Source: Pyropia yezoensis
Lineage: Eukaryota; Rhodophyta; Bangiophyceae; Bangiales; Bangiaceae
Reading direction: 5' to 3'
Length of the DNA: 64,000 nt
Assembly: GCA_009829735.1 (NCBI GenBank)
Contig: CM020620.1
Span: forward strand, 10,175,794-10,239,793
The notes beneath the pieces were generated by a model that saw nothing but the letters and a program-made list of their open reading frames with translations, was not told the origin of the DNA and searched no databases. Made by a program: the position numbers and the translations under genes. Of this stretch, positions 51,935 through 63,100 are shown one piece after another. The stretch's first letter is position 1; every line of letters starts with the position of its first letter.

Positions 51935-53239
51935 CTACCAAGACTCAGGACGCGTCATAGCGAACCGCTGTTCAGGTCTATTGCACAGCGCGCGGTACCG
52001 CATAAAAGAGGCAGGGTCGGTCCATCCTCCCTTCTCCATTATCCAGGATGGCGTCTGGTGCAGGGCCTCGTAGAGCTGCACACCCGAGCGCTTGGCGGAA
52101 TGTGTTGCCAGCTCCATAGCGTCTAGCACGCCGCACGGCTGGTAGAACTTGCGCATAAGAGCGACCAGGGCGTCCCCACTCATGGGCTCCTTCTCGTAGA
52201 ATCTGACGCGCCCCCCGACCTCCTTGACCAGGCAAAATATAAACCCGGGCGTTCTGCCTCGGAGTCGCATCCAGGTACAAAATGCAAGCAGTGGGTCAAG
52301 GCTGCGTGGAAAAAGAAAATATGGAGGGAGGAAACGTTCGTGGCTCCGTGGTAAGAAACAAAAAAGACGATCGCGTCAGAAAAACAATGAATGCAAGACA
52401 GGTCTGCGCTTCACAGCCTGTATCAGGACACAATCAGAAGCAGCTAGAGTGGCACAAGTGTCAGAATAAGCGCGCACACGTACCGAGGGTCCAGTTTGAC
52501 GGTCGTTGGCCAAGGCGTCAGGCTGTAGTACTTCTTCTGGAAGAAATTCGGTCCCAGTTGGTATGCTGAAGGTGAGGTTGACCTCGCCGCGCCCTAAATG
52601 ATCAGTATGGAGGGCTGCGAGCTCATTGAACCGAAGCATCAGGGACATGCCCATGAGAAGGGTCGCGTGAAGCATCACGCCGCACGGGTCACATGCACCC
52701 AAATCACGGCCAGAGAGGTACATGGAAAAAAAAGTGCGAATGTGGACCGGCTCAATCACGTCAACGGAGTCACTTGATGCATTTCCGGCCCGCACAAGCG
52801 CCTTTTTGTGGGCATCTCTCGCCTTCTTCATCATCGAGGAGTTCACAGGATTCCCAGATGTAGAGGTTGCGCCCCCAGTCGGAGCAACGACAGTCCACTC
52901 GCTCTCGCCACACGAGGTGTTTGAAGTGTAGTACTGCGCCACGGCCGCCAAAAGCTGGCTGGCCGTGGAGCCCATCAAAGTAAATGCATCCGTGCGATAA
53001 TACATATACTCAGCCACTCTCTTCGCGGCGTGCTCATCCAGCCCAGTGCTGCTACACCCCTGCGCCGCGGTCCACTCCAGCCACCCTCGCTTCCCAGTGG
53101 TATACCTGCTGTAGGCAACCTTGGTTGCGACTGCCTGCGATGCCTGGATCACGTCATCAGTGTTGATGCTCTCCGAGATGGAAGGCTTCTGCACCCGGCC
53201 GGAGTGAACGGACCCATGTCGGTGCTGCTTGCGACCCAT
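51935..53239 (-). CDS. Tyrosine recombinase, Crypton-like, one predicted intron
   Basis: Exon 1 runs from the ATG at 53239 to about 52484 (252 codons), ending at a good donor, GTACGT. Exon 2 resumes near 52262 and ends at the stop at 51935; the exact acceptor is uncertain, among AG dinucleotides at about 52257-52265. Exon 1 has a helical core-binding domain (SRYTTGKRGWLEWTAAQG ... AAVAQYYTSNT). It also has the first catalytic Arg in LMLRFNELAALHTDHLG. Exon 2 holds THSAKRSGVQLYE (the HxxR box, here HSAK then R) and GGWTDPASFMRYR, whose Tyr is the nucleophile. Tyrosine recombinases with an intron and no reverse transcriptase nearby are typical of Crypton DNA transposons, which move through a circular intermediate without terminal inverted repeats. 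DIRS elements or a domesticated gene are alternatives. The gene is divergent from the ORF at 53794. Confidence 0.8.
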
Positions 53240-53793
53240 CGTGGTCAAGGTGGGTGCGAGCACGTTGACACCAGGAGACGGGACGCAGGTCTGCCGTTGC
53301 ACACGGGGCCACCGCGATATCCAGGTAGAACAGCCACGTGACCGTAAGTGGCACAACAGTTACTGACCATAGCGTAACTCTTGCAGGTATTTACAAAAAC
53401 GTGTAACATGAGTTCAACAATATTTACATCTATGAGCCATATGTGGGTGAGCTCGCGACTTTGACAGCGAGCATCTGTTGCGCTCGCCATGGCTGCTGCA
53501 GCAGTGCCTCTGCACCATATGTCTGAGTGCAGTGCCGCTATGCTTAGAAAAGAGAGTTTCGTCAGATTTGTTCATTAATAAATGGAGTTGTTGCAGCGGA
53601 CAGGAACTTTCCAGGAACTGCTCGTACTCTGTGCGGTGGTGCTTCTCCCGAGCACATTACGTCACGGTCCTCTCGCCGTGTGCGGCCTTTTCCGTGAGTG
53701 TCGCAGTCAGTGCCGTTCCCAAGGCCCGCCTGCCCCGCCTGTATCGCAAGGGCAGCGGGCTGTCCTGTGGTTGAACCCATCTCGCAGGAGAAC

Positions 53794-54543
53794 ATGGCCT
53801 TCCGGTGGGAGGGCAGCCACTTGGACGATAAAGTGGCTGCCCGTTTGTACACACGCTCCCCCATTCCTGACGCAACACTACAGCTGTATCGCGGCATGTA
53901 CGAGGCTGGGGCCGATGCCTCCACGGACGAGTGGCTCAACGACTTTTCACTCGCTGTGTTTGAACCAGCGCCTGTCAACGCAGCAGCTCTCAACGCGCTT
54001 GTCCTGGACGGGGGTCATCCCGGCCGATCTCCACCGCCAACGGCATCATCTGCGCCCAACTTGACCTGCGGCACCGCATCGCGGCCGCCGCAGGCCGCTC
54101 TTGCCGAGAACGGCCACGTTTCCCCTGGGCCGGCCGGCCCGTCCCTCTCTGCGCCCGCTGTCATCCTGCAGAAGCAGAAGCTGCCGAAAGGCATGACTAC
54201 CGTTGACGCAGTGCTGACCGCATGGGAGGTCGGTATTGATGGGCTGCTGCCGATGTCCGTGTTTGTCGGTAACAAGCACCCTACATTCAAGCTGGGCCGT
54301 AACGAGCGGAAGCAGTTGGGCGACCACCTCCGTATTGCTGTGAAGGTTTTGGGGGGGGACGGTGTCGCGGGGGTGGGACGTGAGAAGTTTCGAGTTGACT
54401 ATGAGATGGATCCCTCGGGCAAACCCCGCACGCTGGAGGGAATCCGCGTCCTCTTGGAGAAAGAAGCAGCGGCCAAAATCGGGAAAATCTGGATGACCGT
54501 CCCAGGTGCCGGATCCAACAGCGCGCCACCAGCCAAGAAGTAG
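53794..54543 (+). CDS. Small gene head-to-head with the recombinase; GCR1_C-like C-terminus
   Basis: 249 codons from the ATG at 53794; upstream codons are open but start with GTG. The N-terminal half begins MAFRWEGSHLDDK and has a Pro/Ala-rich linker. The C-terminal half reads LPKGMTTVDAVLTAWEVGIDGLLP ... ERKQLGDHLRIAVKVLGG. Its TV..vl.AWE.GIDG pattern followed by a basic helix resembles the GCR1_C DNA-binding domain, which fungal Cryptons carry on the same polypeptide as the recombinase. A final segment, TLEGIRVLLEKEAAAKIGKIWMTV, is probably helical. The 554-bp divergent spacing with the recombinase start suggests shared promoter DNA and a common element. The domain call was made by eye and is tentative. 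Confidence 0.5.
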   Translation: MAFRWEGSHLDDKVAARLYTRSPIPDATLQLYRGMYEAGADASTDEWLNDFSLAVFEPAPVNAAALNALVLDGGHPGRSPPPTASSAPNLTCGTASRPPQAALAENGHVSPGPAGPSLSAPAVILQKQKLPKGMTTVDAVLTAWEVGIDGLLPMSVFVGNKHPTFKLGRNERKQLGDHLRIAVKVLGGDGVAGVGREKFRVDYEMDPSGKPRTLEGIRVLLEKEAAAKIGKIWMTVPGAGSNSAPPAKK

Positions 54544-57056
54544 CCCACCCGCCCGATCAACCTGGATCGTCTCCCGCCCCGGCGCGGCACGACTTCGGCG
54601 GCTCCATCTCTAGTCCATGGCGGCGCCACCGGCTCGGGCGCCGCAAAGTTTGGCGCCGCACTCGCACTTGACCCTCCGCTTGGCCCCGGCATAATACGCG
54701 CCGGGGAATGCGGGGGCCCCGCTGACCCACCGGGCTGCGCCGCCCCGAGTGCTCGCCGACCTGGTGGATGGGGTGACTGCTGCAGCCGCAACAGATCGCG
54801 AGCGGCCCCGGCCGACCTACCGGCGCGCGTGTCTCCGAGCGCCTGACGACTTGGTAGGGGAGGCGGCGGAGACGGTCGCGCCGGGTGAGAAGGAAGCGAA
54901 GTCGACCGACCGGTCGACGTCGCCCTGGACGGTCGAAGACTAGGTGGGGGAGGCGGCGGTAGAAGCCCACCGGGGTAATGCAAAGAAAAAAATGAAGACC
55001 GTATTCGCAAATGAGAGGCCAACTCAAGGACAGACGCGACCATGATCAATAGCATGCGCCTCGTCCTGGGTGCCCCAGGCCCGCATGACGCTTGATAACG
55101 TACCGCTCTTCGACCATGATCCGCGTCGCGGTGCGTGACGGCCGCGACCCGCCATGGATGCGGGCATAATGCGGTGCTGAGAATAGACAAAAGGGTGGAA
55201 GACGATAAGGACAAGGGGTGTGGTGTGAAGATGCGACGGAAGCCTCGGCGTGTGGGTATGTCGACGGGAATGGCGCGTTTAGCTGCGGGGGCAGGCACAA
55301 GCGGGTGCGACAACAGGGATCGGCGCTGTCATGGTCGCCAGGGGCGGGCACGTTCTCGGACGCCAACAGAAAAGAGGGCGACGCCGTGCACGCCGTGACC
55401 CAACGCGCCGACCGACACGAGCGCACGGCTCACACAGGGCGTCCGACAGCCTTCCATTCCCTTCCACGCTCCGCTGGGTGGGCGCGAGATAGAAGGGCTG
55501 CGATTGGCTCAGCCTGTCATATCGTAGATACGTGGTCTCAGCTTCATTCGGCATCACCAAATGTGTGGTCACAGACGAAGAAATAAGGAGATCGAACAGA
55601 GCACCGGGTACAGGCCAGGTACTGGATCTGAATCTACAACTTTGAACGCGAACATCACCTTCTCGACTCGTCCTGACACCAATCTAGACCTTGTGGCTCA
55701 GTTGCACCGCGCACGGTGTGCATCTCGAAGGATCTGGGTTCTAGACAGCAGCTTAATTGAGGTTGACCTCCCCGACTATTCGTCAAAGGCATCTCTTCGT
55801 ATGGGAAGAGCAGTTGTGCTCTCCGTCAGACATGTATTTTCGCTCCGCACTTGGCTGTGTTCGTGTAAGGTATTGCGCATGGGTCGAGCTGAAGCTCAAG
55901 TGCATGCAGTTACGTTCACAATCATAACCCTCCACGAAAGATCTGAAACGCTGGCTGAACTAATACAATCGGCCGATACAGTAAATCTGGCGTTGGCGCG
56001 AGTACGCAATGTACAGGGCAAACCGACCTGCGTCTCTTTTTTTATATTTGTTGTCCAGTAGTTGAAGTTTTGATGATCACTCATTCTCACGACTCTCAGA
56101 GCCCTTGGCTGCGCAGCGCGAGCTGCTGCGCCCCTCTGCGCAGGTGCGCGACAAGGAAACGTCACCTGCCGGCAGTAAACGCTGGCCTGCACTCTCAGGT
56201 TCACGGATCGTGCTCTGCGACGGGAGCAGGTGCCATGCATCCCTCTTCCTCACCGTGTCCATGGCCAAGCGGCCCGCCGCAGAAAATGATCCTTCCATGC
56301 GCGACGGCCTTCTCCTTGCGCAGCACTCGATGACAACTGGTGTACCGGTAACGAGCGACGCTCTCAGTGGAGAAAGCACACCGTCACAGTTGCCACCCAC
56401 ATCCAGCGTGAATTTGGCGGCCATCCATTCTCCCAACGGAGCAGTGAGATGAGTTAAGGGATGCCTCCCATGATCCCGCCACCCCTGGGTCCGATTCTGC
56501 TCCGGAAGAGTCTGACTGGGCAGAGGGCCCCGTCCTCAGAGCCGCAGGAATCTTAACATTGGGACCCGTATCTTCATCTGATACCAGTGTTTGACCCAAG
56601 CGCTGGTAGCACAGGCATCCAGCTTGAACGCTATGAGAGCGCTCGCGAACGCCGTAGCCTCGCCGACCACGGCTACGGCGGCGACCGCATGAAGGTGTCA
56701 GCGCGGTCAAAAAGCGCGTCCGGTGGCGGAAGCGATGAGGCCACAGACAAACCCCACTGTCCATTGCCAAGTGCCTGTGAGGCGCAGGGCTACAGCCTGT
56801 GGTATAAAACTCGATCCTCAGACACGTGTCAATATCCCTCGGGGGAAAGGAACAGGTAACACAGAAAGGGGAACTACGAGAGTGGTATGCCTGTTGCCAC
56901 ACGTGCCTGCTCGCAGAGCAAACAGATACGCACGGTAGTGCACACGGGGAAGAGGAAAGCAAACGCGCAGTTGCCTTTTTCCTCAGGGCGCGGGCCAAGG
57001 GCGCCTCGCGGTCCCTCTGAACGTGCATCAGGGGGAGCCTCGGTGTGGCAAAAACC
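54544..57056. other. No gene recognised; weak tRNA-like Pol III boxes
   Basis: About 2.5 kb. TGGCTCAGTTGC at about 55694 resembles an A box, and GGTTCTAGACA at about 55738 a degenerate B box, at roughly tRNA spacing. The stems do not fold into a cloverleaf, so at most a tRNA-derived SINE fragment is possible. Otherwise only short featureless frames. Confidence 0.4.
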
Positions 57057-57892
57057 ACTAGCACACACGGCACCCAAGTTGGGGCGGTGTGCTAGGGCTG
57101 CCTCCCGTGTCGGGGGAACCGGAAGAAGTGCAAGTCGCACACACTCTGTCCCTGTTGTGGGGCAAACCCCCCACGGACAAACAAGAGGATGGTGTGTGGT
57201 CCAACAGTTTCTTGGTCGGGACGGGGACGCAGGGCCAAGCCCCGCTGTCCCTCCCCTTATCCCCCCAGGGTCCACTCAGAATCTCGCCACTCAGAATCTC
57301 CCACCCCAGCACCTGCCCACCGGGCCACACGAAAATTCAAGACGATAAATGCAGAAAACCCTCAAATCCAAGTTGGATTTACTACTAAGCTAACTATCCC
57401 AAACTTAGGGAATATGGACCCAAATGCAGGGGGAGGAACGGATCAGGCTAGTGGCCTGCCGCCCCTTGCATGGCACGTGTTGCCCCCCTACCTGGGGGTC
57501 AATACTGCCACACTCCCCTCTCCTCAGTTCCGACCGACCCGGTCGGCCCTGTGAGGGGGTGCGTAAACGCACGTCTCGGCGTTGGGGGCGCGACTTGCTG
57601 TCCCCCATCGAGTACGTAACACGGATGTGGAGGCGGTCACGTTGACCGCCCCTCTCCTCAAGCTTGCCCACTCGGCAGCTTTCTCTCCTCAGTTCACACT
57701 TCACCATCACCACCACCTCCCCTTCACCTTCCACTGGGCCGCCCCACGCTGGGGAGGCCACCCGTATACCCACGATCCGAGTCCCCCTCAACTCGAGGCG
57801 GGTCTCGTGCTGCGATAGCCAGAGCGTCTCTCCCCAACTTGGGGAGAGCCATGGCGACTCCGTGAGTGGAGACGGACTCTCTTGACGAGCGC

Positions 57893-59794
57893 ATGGAGGA
57901 CACCTCCTACGGGGCAGCACCCGCCGGGACTTCCGGCGGGGGCTCCGCGATCGCTCCGGGGGACGGGACTCCCGCGTCACCCGGCTTTGGGTTGACGGCG
58001 GGGTCTCCCCCGGAGGCGGGACAAGTTGTCCCGCGTGAGGCCTTGGGGCGGTGGTTTTACCCCGCTTGGCCTCTCTATGAGGAGGGGCTGACTGTTCTTC
58101 GCTGTGGCCGACTTGGCGCAGCGATGGGCCGGGTATGGGACCGCCTACGGGAGAAGTATCCCCGTAGTGTCGGGTTCCCTGCCGGCTTCAGGACGGACCA
58201 GTTTGCCTTCCTGGACGATGAGGAGGTTGAGGACGTTCAGCGTGCCAAGGCCATGGTGGACCGCGGGGGAACTATCCCGGGTCCCGGCGACTTGCCGACC
58301 TTCACGTGGGACGCTGTGGCAACTCGCCCACCGTACCTCCACGAGGCCGATCCGCACACTCATCACTTTGATGTGCGGATGGAGAAAGATTTCCGGCGAG
58401 GTCCCTACTTGGTGACCTCGGCTCAACTTGAGTTTCCTCAACAGTCTGCTGCCAGTAAGGAGCAGTACTATCCGAAGAAGCCCGAGTGGTGGCCTCAAGT
58501 TGAGGTCCCCTACGGGTTCCCGGCGTTGTTGCCACGGTTGCTTGACCACTTCGGCTCCGTCATGTTGACGGCTGCCCCTGATCACCTGGTGTGGGCCATG
58601 TTGGCCACCCAGTGGCTCCTCGAGGTCATGTCGACCTGGGTGTCCTGTGTTCAGCGGCGGGGGATGCTCTGGCATCTCCCCCTCCGGCTCCTCCAAGGTT
58701 TGGAACAGCTCACCCCTCAGCTAGTTGCTGAGGGGTGCTCATCAGGACAACTCACTCTACTTGAGGAGATGCCCCGGCTCCATAAGTTTATCGAGTGGGA
58801 GAGCACTGAGCACAAGTTGCGCCGCCCCACTCGTGGGCCCAAGGACGATGGCGCACTTCGCCAGTTCGTGTGGATCGCTCGTGAACTTCACGACGGCCGT
58901 GTGGTCCTACGAGAGGGGTTGGGCATCGGGGACTACCCGTATGCCCCGGGGGTGGATCTCCACACTGCGCCACCCCCGGACAAGCCCATAGTTATGGCCG
59001 TGCCGTCCTATGATGACCATATGACTCAACCCACTGCGGGGGCCCCAAGTCGGGGTCGCAGTTACACCCGGGTACCGCCACCTCGGCGGGCCCCTCCGCT
59101 TCCTCCTGTTCCTTTCCAACCTCACGGGAACATCCCGATCAGAGTGGCCGTGGAGTCTTCCACCCCGGTGTCCCCCAACTTGGGGGCCACCCTCCTGACG
59201 GTATACCCCAAGTTGGTGTTGCCGCCCACGCCTCTAACCTCAGAGATGATGATCACCACGTTGGTGCGCACCATTTCCTGGGTGGCCGCGTCGACCGCAA
59301 CCCTACAGAGTTCCGAGACTCCTCAACTTGAGGAGCGCGTTCGTACTGCAGTGGCGACCGCGAGTTGCGAGTCGGTGGCGGAGTTTATGACAGCCGAGTT
59401 GGCTCGCATTGGGGCTATTATGCCCCAGCCAGCCCCACTTGGGCGTGGCAAACGTCGCGCGAGCCGGGCATACTCGCCTCCTCGCCGTCGTCGCCGACAC
59501 TCGCGGCGCTCTCCTTCCGTATCGGAAGACGAGTTGTCTTACTCCGTTTCGGAGTCCTCTACCCCGTCGGAGACGGAGTCTGTCCAGCGTCTGCGTCGAA
59601 AACTTGCGCGCAAGACCAGGCAGAAGAGTGGCCACGGTCGGCGCCACTTGCGCGATCGTGAGGGGCGCGACGGTTCCGACTTGGAGCCGCCGCCCCCTCC
59701 AACAAGTGGAGACCGTTATCGGCGTGGGTCTCGCCGCTCGCCTCCACGTGAGGGCGAGGGCCGTGGAGTGGGAGAGTCTAGCATGCGTGCCTAG
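57893..59794 (+). CDS. Long unknown ORF facing the chromovirus pol; possible antisense or gag-like protein
   Basis: 633 codons from the ATG at 57893. The frame is open from 57866, and a 4-codon ORF (57851-57865) precedes it in the same frame. The body is well mixed and protein-like. It includes WFYPAWPLYEEGLTVLRCG, FDVRMEKDFRRGPYLVTSAQ, WAMLATQWLLEVMSTW and a helical region around LTSEMMITTLVRTISWVAAST. The C-terminus is Arg/Ser-rich and acidic (SPPRRRRRHSRRSPS, SVSESSTPSETES), like nucleic-acid-binding gag tails. No zinc knuckle. Its stop is 112 bp from the chromodomain stop of the opposing pol. It shares the hairpin array, which suggests it belongs to the same element. Candidates are an extra antisense ORF, as some plant gypsy elements carry between pol and the 3' LTR, or gag of an inverted second copy. 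Confidence 0.6.
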   Translation: MEDTSYGAAPAGTSGGGSAIAPGDGTPASPGFGLTAGSPPEAGQVVPREALGRWFYPAWPLYEEGLTVLRCGRLGAAMGRVWDRLREKYPRSVGFPAGFRTDQFAFLDDEEVEDVQRAKAMVDRGGTIPGPGDLPTFTWDAVATRPPYLHEADPHTHHFDVRMEKDFRRGPYLVTSAQLEFPQQSAASKEQYYPKKPEWWPQVEVPYGFPALLPRLLDHFGSVMLTAAPDHLVWAMLATQWLLEVMSTWVSCVQRRGMLWHLPLRLLQGLEQLTPQLVAEGCSSGQLTLLEEMPRLHKFIEWESTEHKLRRPTRGPKDDGALRQFVWIARELHDGRVVLREGLGIGDYPYAPGVDLHTAPPPDKPIVMAVPSYDDHMTQPTAGAPSRGRSYTRVPPPRRAPPLPPVPFQPHGNIPIRVAVESSTPVSPNLGATLLTVYPKLVLPPTPLTSEMMITTLVRTISWVAASTATLQSSETPQLEERVRTAVATASCESVAEFMTAELARIGAIMPQPAPLGRGKRRASRAYSPPRRRRRHSRRSPSVSEDELSYSVSESSTPSETESVQRLRRKLARKTRQKSGHGRRHLRDREGRDGSDLEPPPPPTSGDRYRRGSRRSPPREGEGRGVGESSMRA

Positions 59795-59905
59795 TTGGTA
59801 GCTGCCTTTGTTGTGAGAGTGTGAGGGTTAGGGCTGTAGTTAAAAGCCACTCTGCGTACCACTTCGACTTGAAGCACTCTCTTGGCACTGTTGCTCGGCC
59901 TTCCC

Positions 59906-60148
59906 TCACGTTGAGGGAGGGCTGTTAGGGTCTATCTCATTCCGGGCACAGTACGCCCGGACCTTCTCAGCGGGAAGGTCCTCCACATACTCCCACGTAT
60001 CGTCCTTGGCTTTGTAGCCAAACCAACGCACCCTCAACATGAGGCGGTCAGTGTCTTCATCCCATCCGTGGTCGATGAACTTATCGAACACGTACTCCTG
60101 CGGGCCCTGTTTGGCCGCAGGCAGTGAGGGGAGGCGCCACGCTTCCAA
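59906..60148 (-). pseudogene. Chromodomain of the gypsy element, out of frame with integrase
   Basis: The frame reads ALEAWRLPSLP then EYVFDKFIDHGWDEDTDRL, VRWFGYKAKDDTWEYVEDLP, a complete chromodomain with its aromatic residues (Y, W, W/Y). It lies one base out of phase with the integrase frame, which instead terminates at 60034. Either a one-base indel or a sequencing error at about 60140-60150 separates them. Confidence 0.85.
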
Positions 60149-63100
60149 AGCACGCGCCCGGCTGGGTCGCCTGCAGGCGGTGGTGCAACTTTGACCACGT
60201 CCTGTCCGTTCACTGTGCGGACCCCATCGTCACTTTCGATGGTGAAGCGCCGCCCATCAGTACGAAGGACCTGGTACGGTCCCTTCGTCTGGAATACCAG
60301 CTTACCCCCAGTTGGGGTGTGCGAGTGTACCAGTACCCAGTCACCCTGCTCGGGGACATGTTTAGCATTGCGCACCTTTTTGTCAAAGGTACGCTTGTAG
60401 CGCTTTTGTGCTTTGTCCATCTCAGCCCTGACTTTAGGGATGAGGTTTTCAAGCCTAGCGGCGAACTCCGCCTTACTCTCAGTAGGAGTAGGCGTACTGC
60501 CACCATCCTCCCTAGTTGGGAGCGACCGCCGCACGGCAATAGACCGCACGCGACGGGGGGTCACAAAAGCGAGGGGTACTTCCCCTGTAGATGAGTGAAC
60601 CTGCGAATTGTAGGCAGTAGTAAGGATAGAAATGTATTGGTCCCACGTCTTCACGTGCTCACTCACATAGTGGCGCAGCTGCCTAACAATAGTTTTGTTG
60701 AAGCGCTCCACCTGCCCATTAGTTTGTGGGTGGTAGGGGGTGGCATAGTTTGCCTTAACCCCCAACATATCCAGCACTCCCTGAAACAGTACAGACGCAA
60801 ATTGCGGTCCATTGTCCGATAGTGTACTATCTGGGATGCCATACGCGGCAACCCAGTGATCTAGGAAGGCTGACACGACCGACATGGCCGTGATCTCTGC
60901 CAGTGGGATCGCTCGCGTAAGTCTCGTGAAGCGGTCACAGATGACCAGGAGGTACTGGTTGCCCTCCTCGGTCACGGGCAGTGGCCCAAGGATGTCCATC
61001 GCCAACGCGGCGAAGGGCTCCTTGGCCGGGAACAATAGCATAGCCGTACTAGGCCGCCGTTCCATCAGACGATTCTGTGCACAACTTGTGCAGGCAGCCA
61101 CCCAACTGTAGATGTCCACCACCATGGACGGCCAGTAGTACCTAGTCCTCAGGGTCTAGTACAGTTTACTAGACCCCAGGTGTCCACCCGTGGGAGCGTC
61201 GTGCTCCCTCTCAAGGATACTGTCCTTGAGGGATGCGGGGACGACAAGTTGTTCGGTCCCCTGGATTACCCCCCTCCTCATGAGGAGGCCATCGTCTCCC
61301 AGAAAGAAGCGCGTCTCTACCACTGTATCCAGTATATCCCTCTGCGACTTGCAGAAGGGATCCTCGGCCTGGGCCTTCACCACCTCGTCCAGGGACAGGG
61401 GCAAGTACTTCTTGTTCCCTGGCGCCTCGGGGTTCAACGCCTGACCCGAGCGCGTGACTACCCCCACGATGGGGATGTCCTCATCGACTGGGTTAGTGTC
61501 CAGCCCCTCGGTAGGTACCCGAGAGAGGCCGTCGGCAAGGGCATGTTGCCTGCCAGGTCGGTATTCAATGTCAAAGTTGAAGGGTGCCAGGCGCACCCTC
61601 CACCGGTTGAGACGAGTGTTCGTACAGTCCGTCTTAAAGATGAACTGCAACGCGCGGTGGTCACAGCGGATAAGGAACTTCTCACCCTCCAGGTAGTGAC
61701 GAAGTGACGTCACCGCCCACACCACTGCGAGTCCTTCCAACTCGGTGACTCCGTAGTTCTTCTCGGCCGAGCTCAGCCCCTTACTAAAGTATCCCACCGG
61801 CAAGTACTCCTTGTCCAGCTGCTGCTGAAGCAACACACAACCAAGTTGGTCGTAGCTAGCGTCCACATCCAGGATGTAGTGGCCTCCCAACCTGGGAATA
61901 GCCAAGATGGGGGGCTTCAGCAGAAGGTCCCGAAGAGTCTCAAAGGATTCCTGCTCCACCCGACTTGGGGGAGGCAGGTTCTTCGGTAGCGTTGAGCTCA
62001 CTAGCTCATTCAACGGCTTCGCCACCTTGGCGAAGCCCTTGGTGAAACGGCGGTACACGTTACACATCCCGAGGAAGCTCCTCATCTGGGTCTGGGTCCG
62101 GGGGTACTGAGCCTTACGAATGGCCCTCAAGTTCTTCTCGTTAACACTGAGACGCCCCGGATGGACAACATGTCCCAAGTACTCCACCTCTTGAGTAAAG
62201 AGGTGGCACTTACTCGCCTTCAGTGACACACCGGCGTCAGCAAGTAGCTTGAACACCTGGCCAAGATGGCCAATGTGTTCCTCCGGACTTCGGGAGAACA
62301 CAATGATATCGTCTAGGTACACAAGACAGATCTGCCACCGTACTCCGGCCAGAATCATGTCCATAGCGCGCTGGAAAGTTGCCGGCGCGTTACACAGACC
62401 AAACGGTAGACGCTTGCACTGGTAGGTACCACAGTGACAGGTAAAGGTAGTTTTATGCCTGTCCTCCGGGGCAATGGGAATTTGCCAGTACCCCGCGTTA
62501 CAGTCCAGGGTAGAGAACACGTTTGCCTCCCCCAGAGAGTCCAGACAGTCATCCATCCTAGGCAGGGGATAACTGTCCTTCACCGTGCTCTCGTTGAGCT
62601 TACGGTAGTCGATACAAAACCGTGGGGTCCCATCAACTTTGGGGACGATAACCACCGGACTCGCCCACTCGGCGTTGCTGGCCTCGATCACATCGAGGGC
62701 CTCCATGCGAGCAACTTGCTCCTTAACGAGGGCACTTGAACGAGGTCCTCCCCTATACGGTTGTTGGCGTATAGGGGGTGCACCGGGCTTCAACTCGATC
62801 CGGTGTTGGGTGGCTCTCATGAGTCCCAATTGACCATCCCACAACTTGTGATATTGGTCCAAGAGGCGTTCAACTTGAACCCTCAACCTGGGGGGGACAC
62901 CCTCCATGTTCACATGGGGTCGAGGAGAAGCGGCCGACTTGGCTTGGTGCTTCTCCTTTCCGGACTTCGGGTCGCTCCTTGCGCCAGCGTTGAGGGTGAC
63001 CGCTACTACCGGTCCCTCGTGTTGGTCGATATAGCAGAACTTGGCTCCCGACTTGAAGTACTTGGGCGTCGGACTCAGGTTCATCACCTGGATCCTCCAC

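Noticed and set aside
59825..59836. GGGTTAGGG as a telomeric repeat
   Set aside because: One and a half units only, inside the mobile element; not an array.
29300..60840. 16-base match around CCATTGTCCGATAGT between 29.3 kb and the gypsy integrase (LSDNGP codons)
   Set aside because: A match of this length is expected about once by chance in a self-comparison of 64 kb; flanks do not align.
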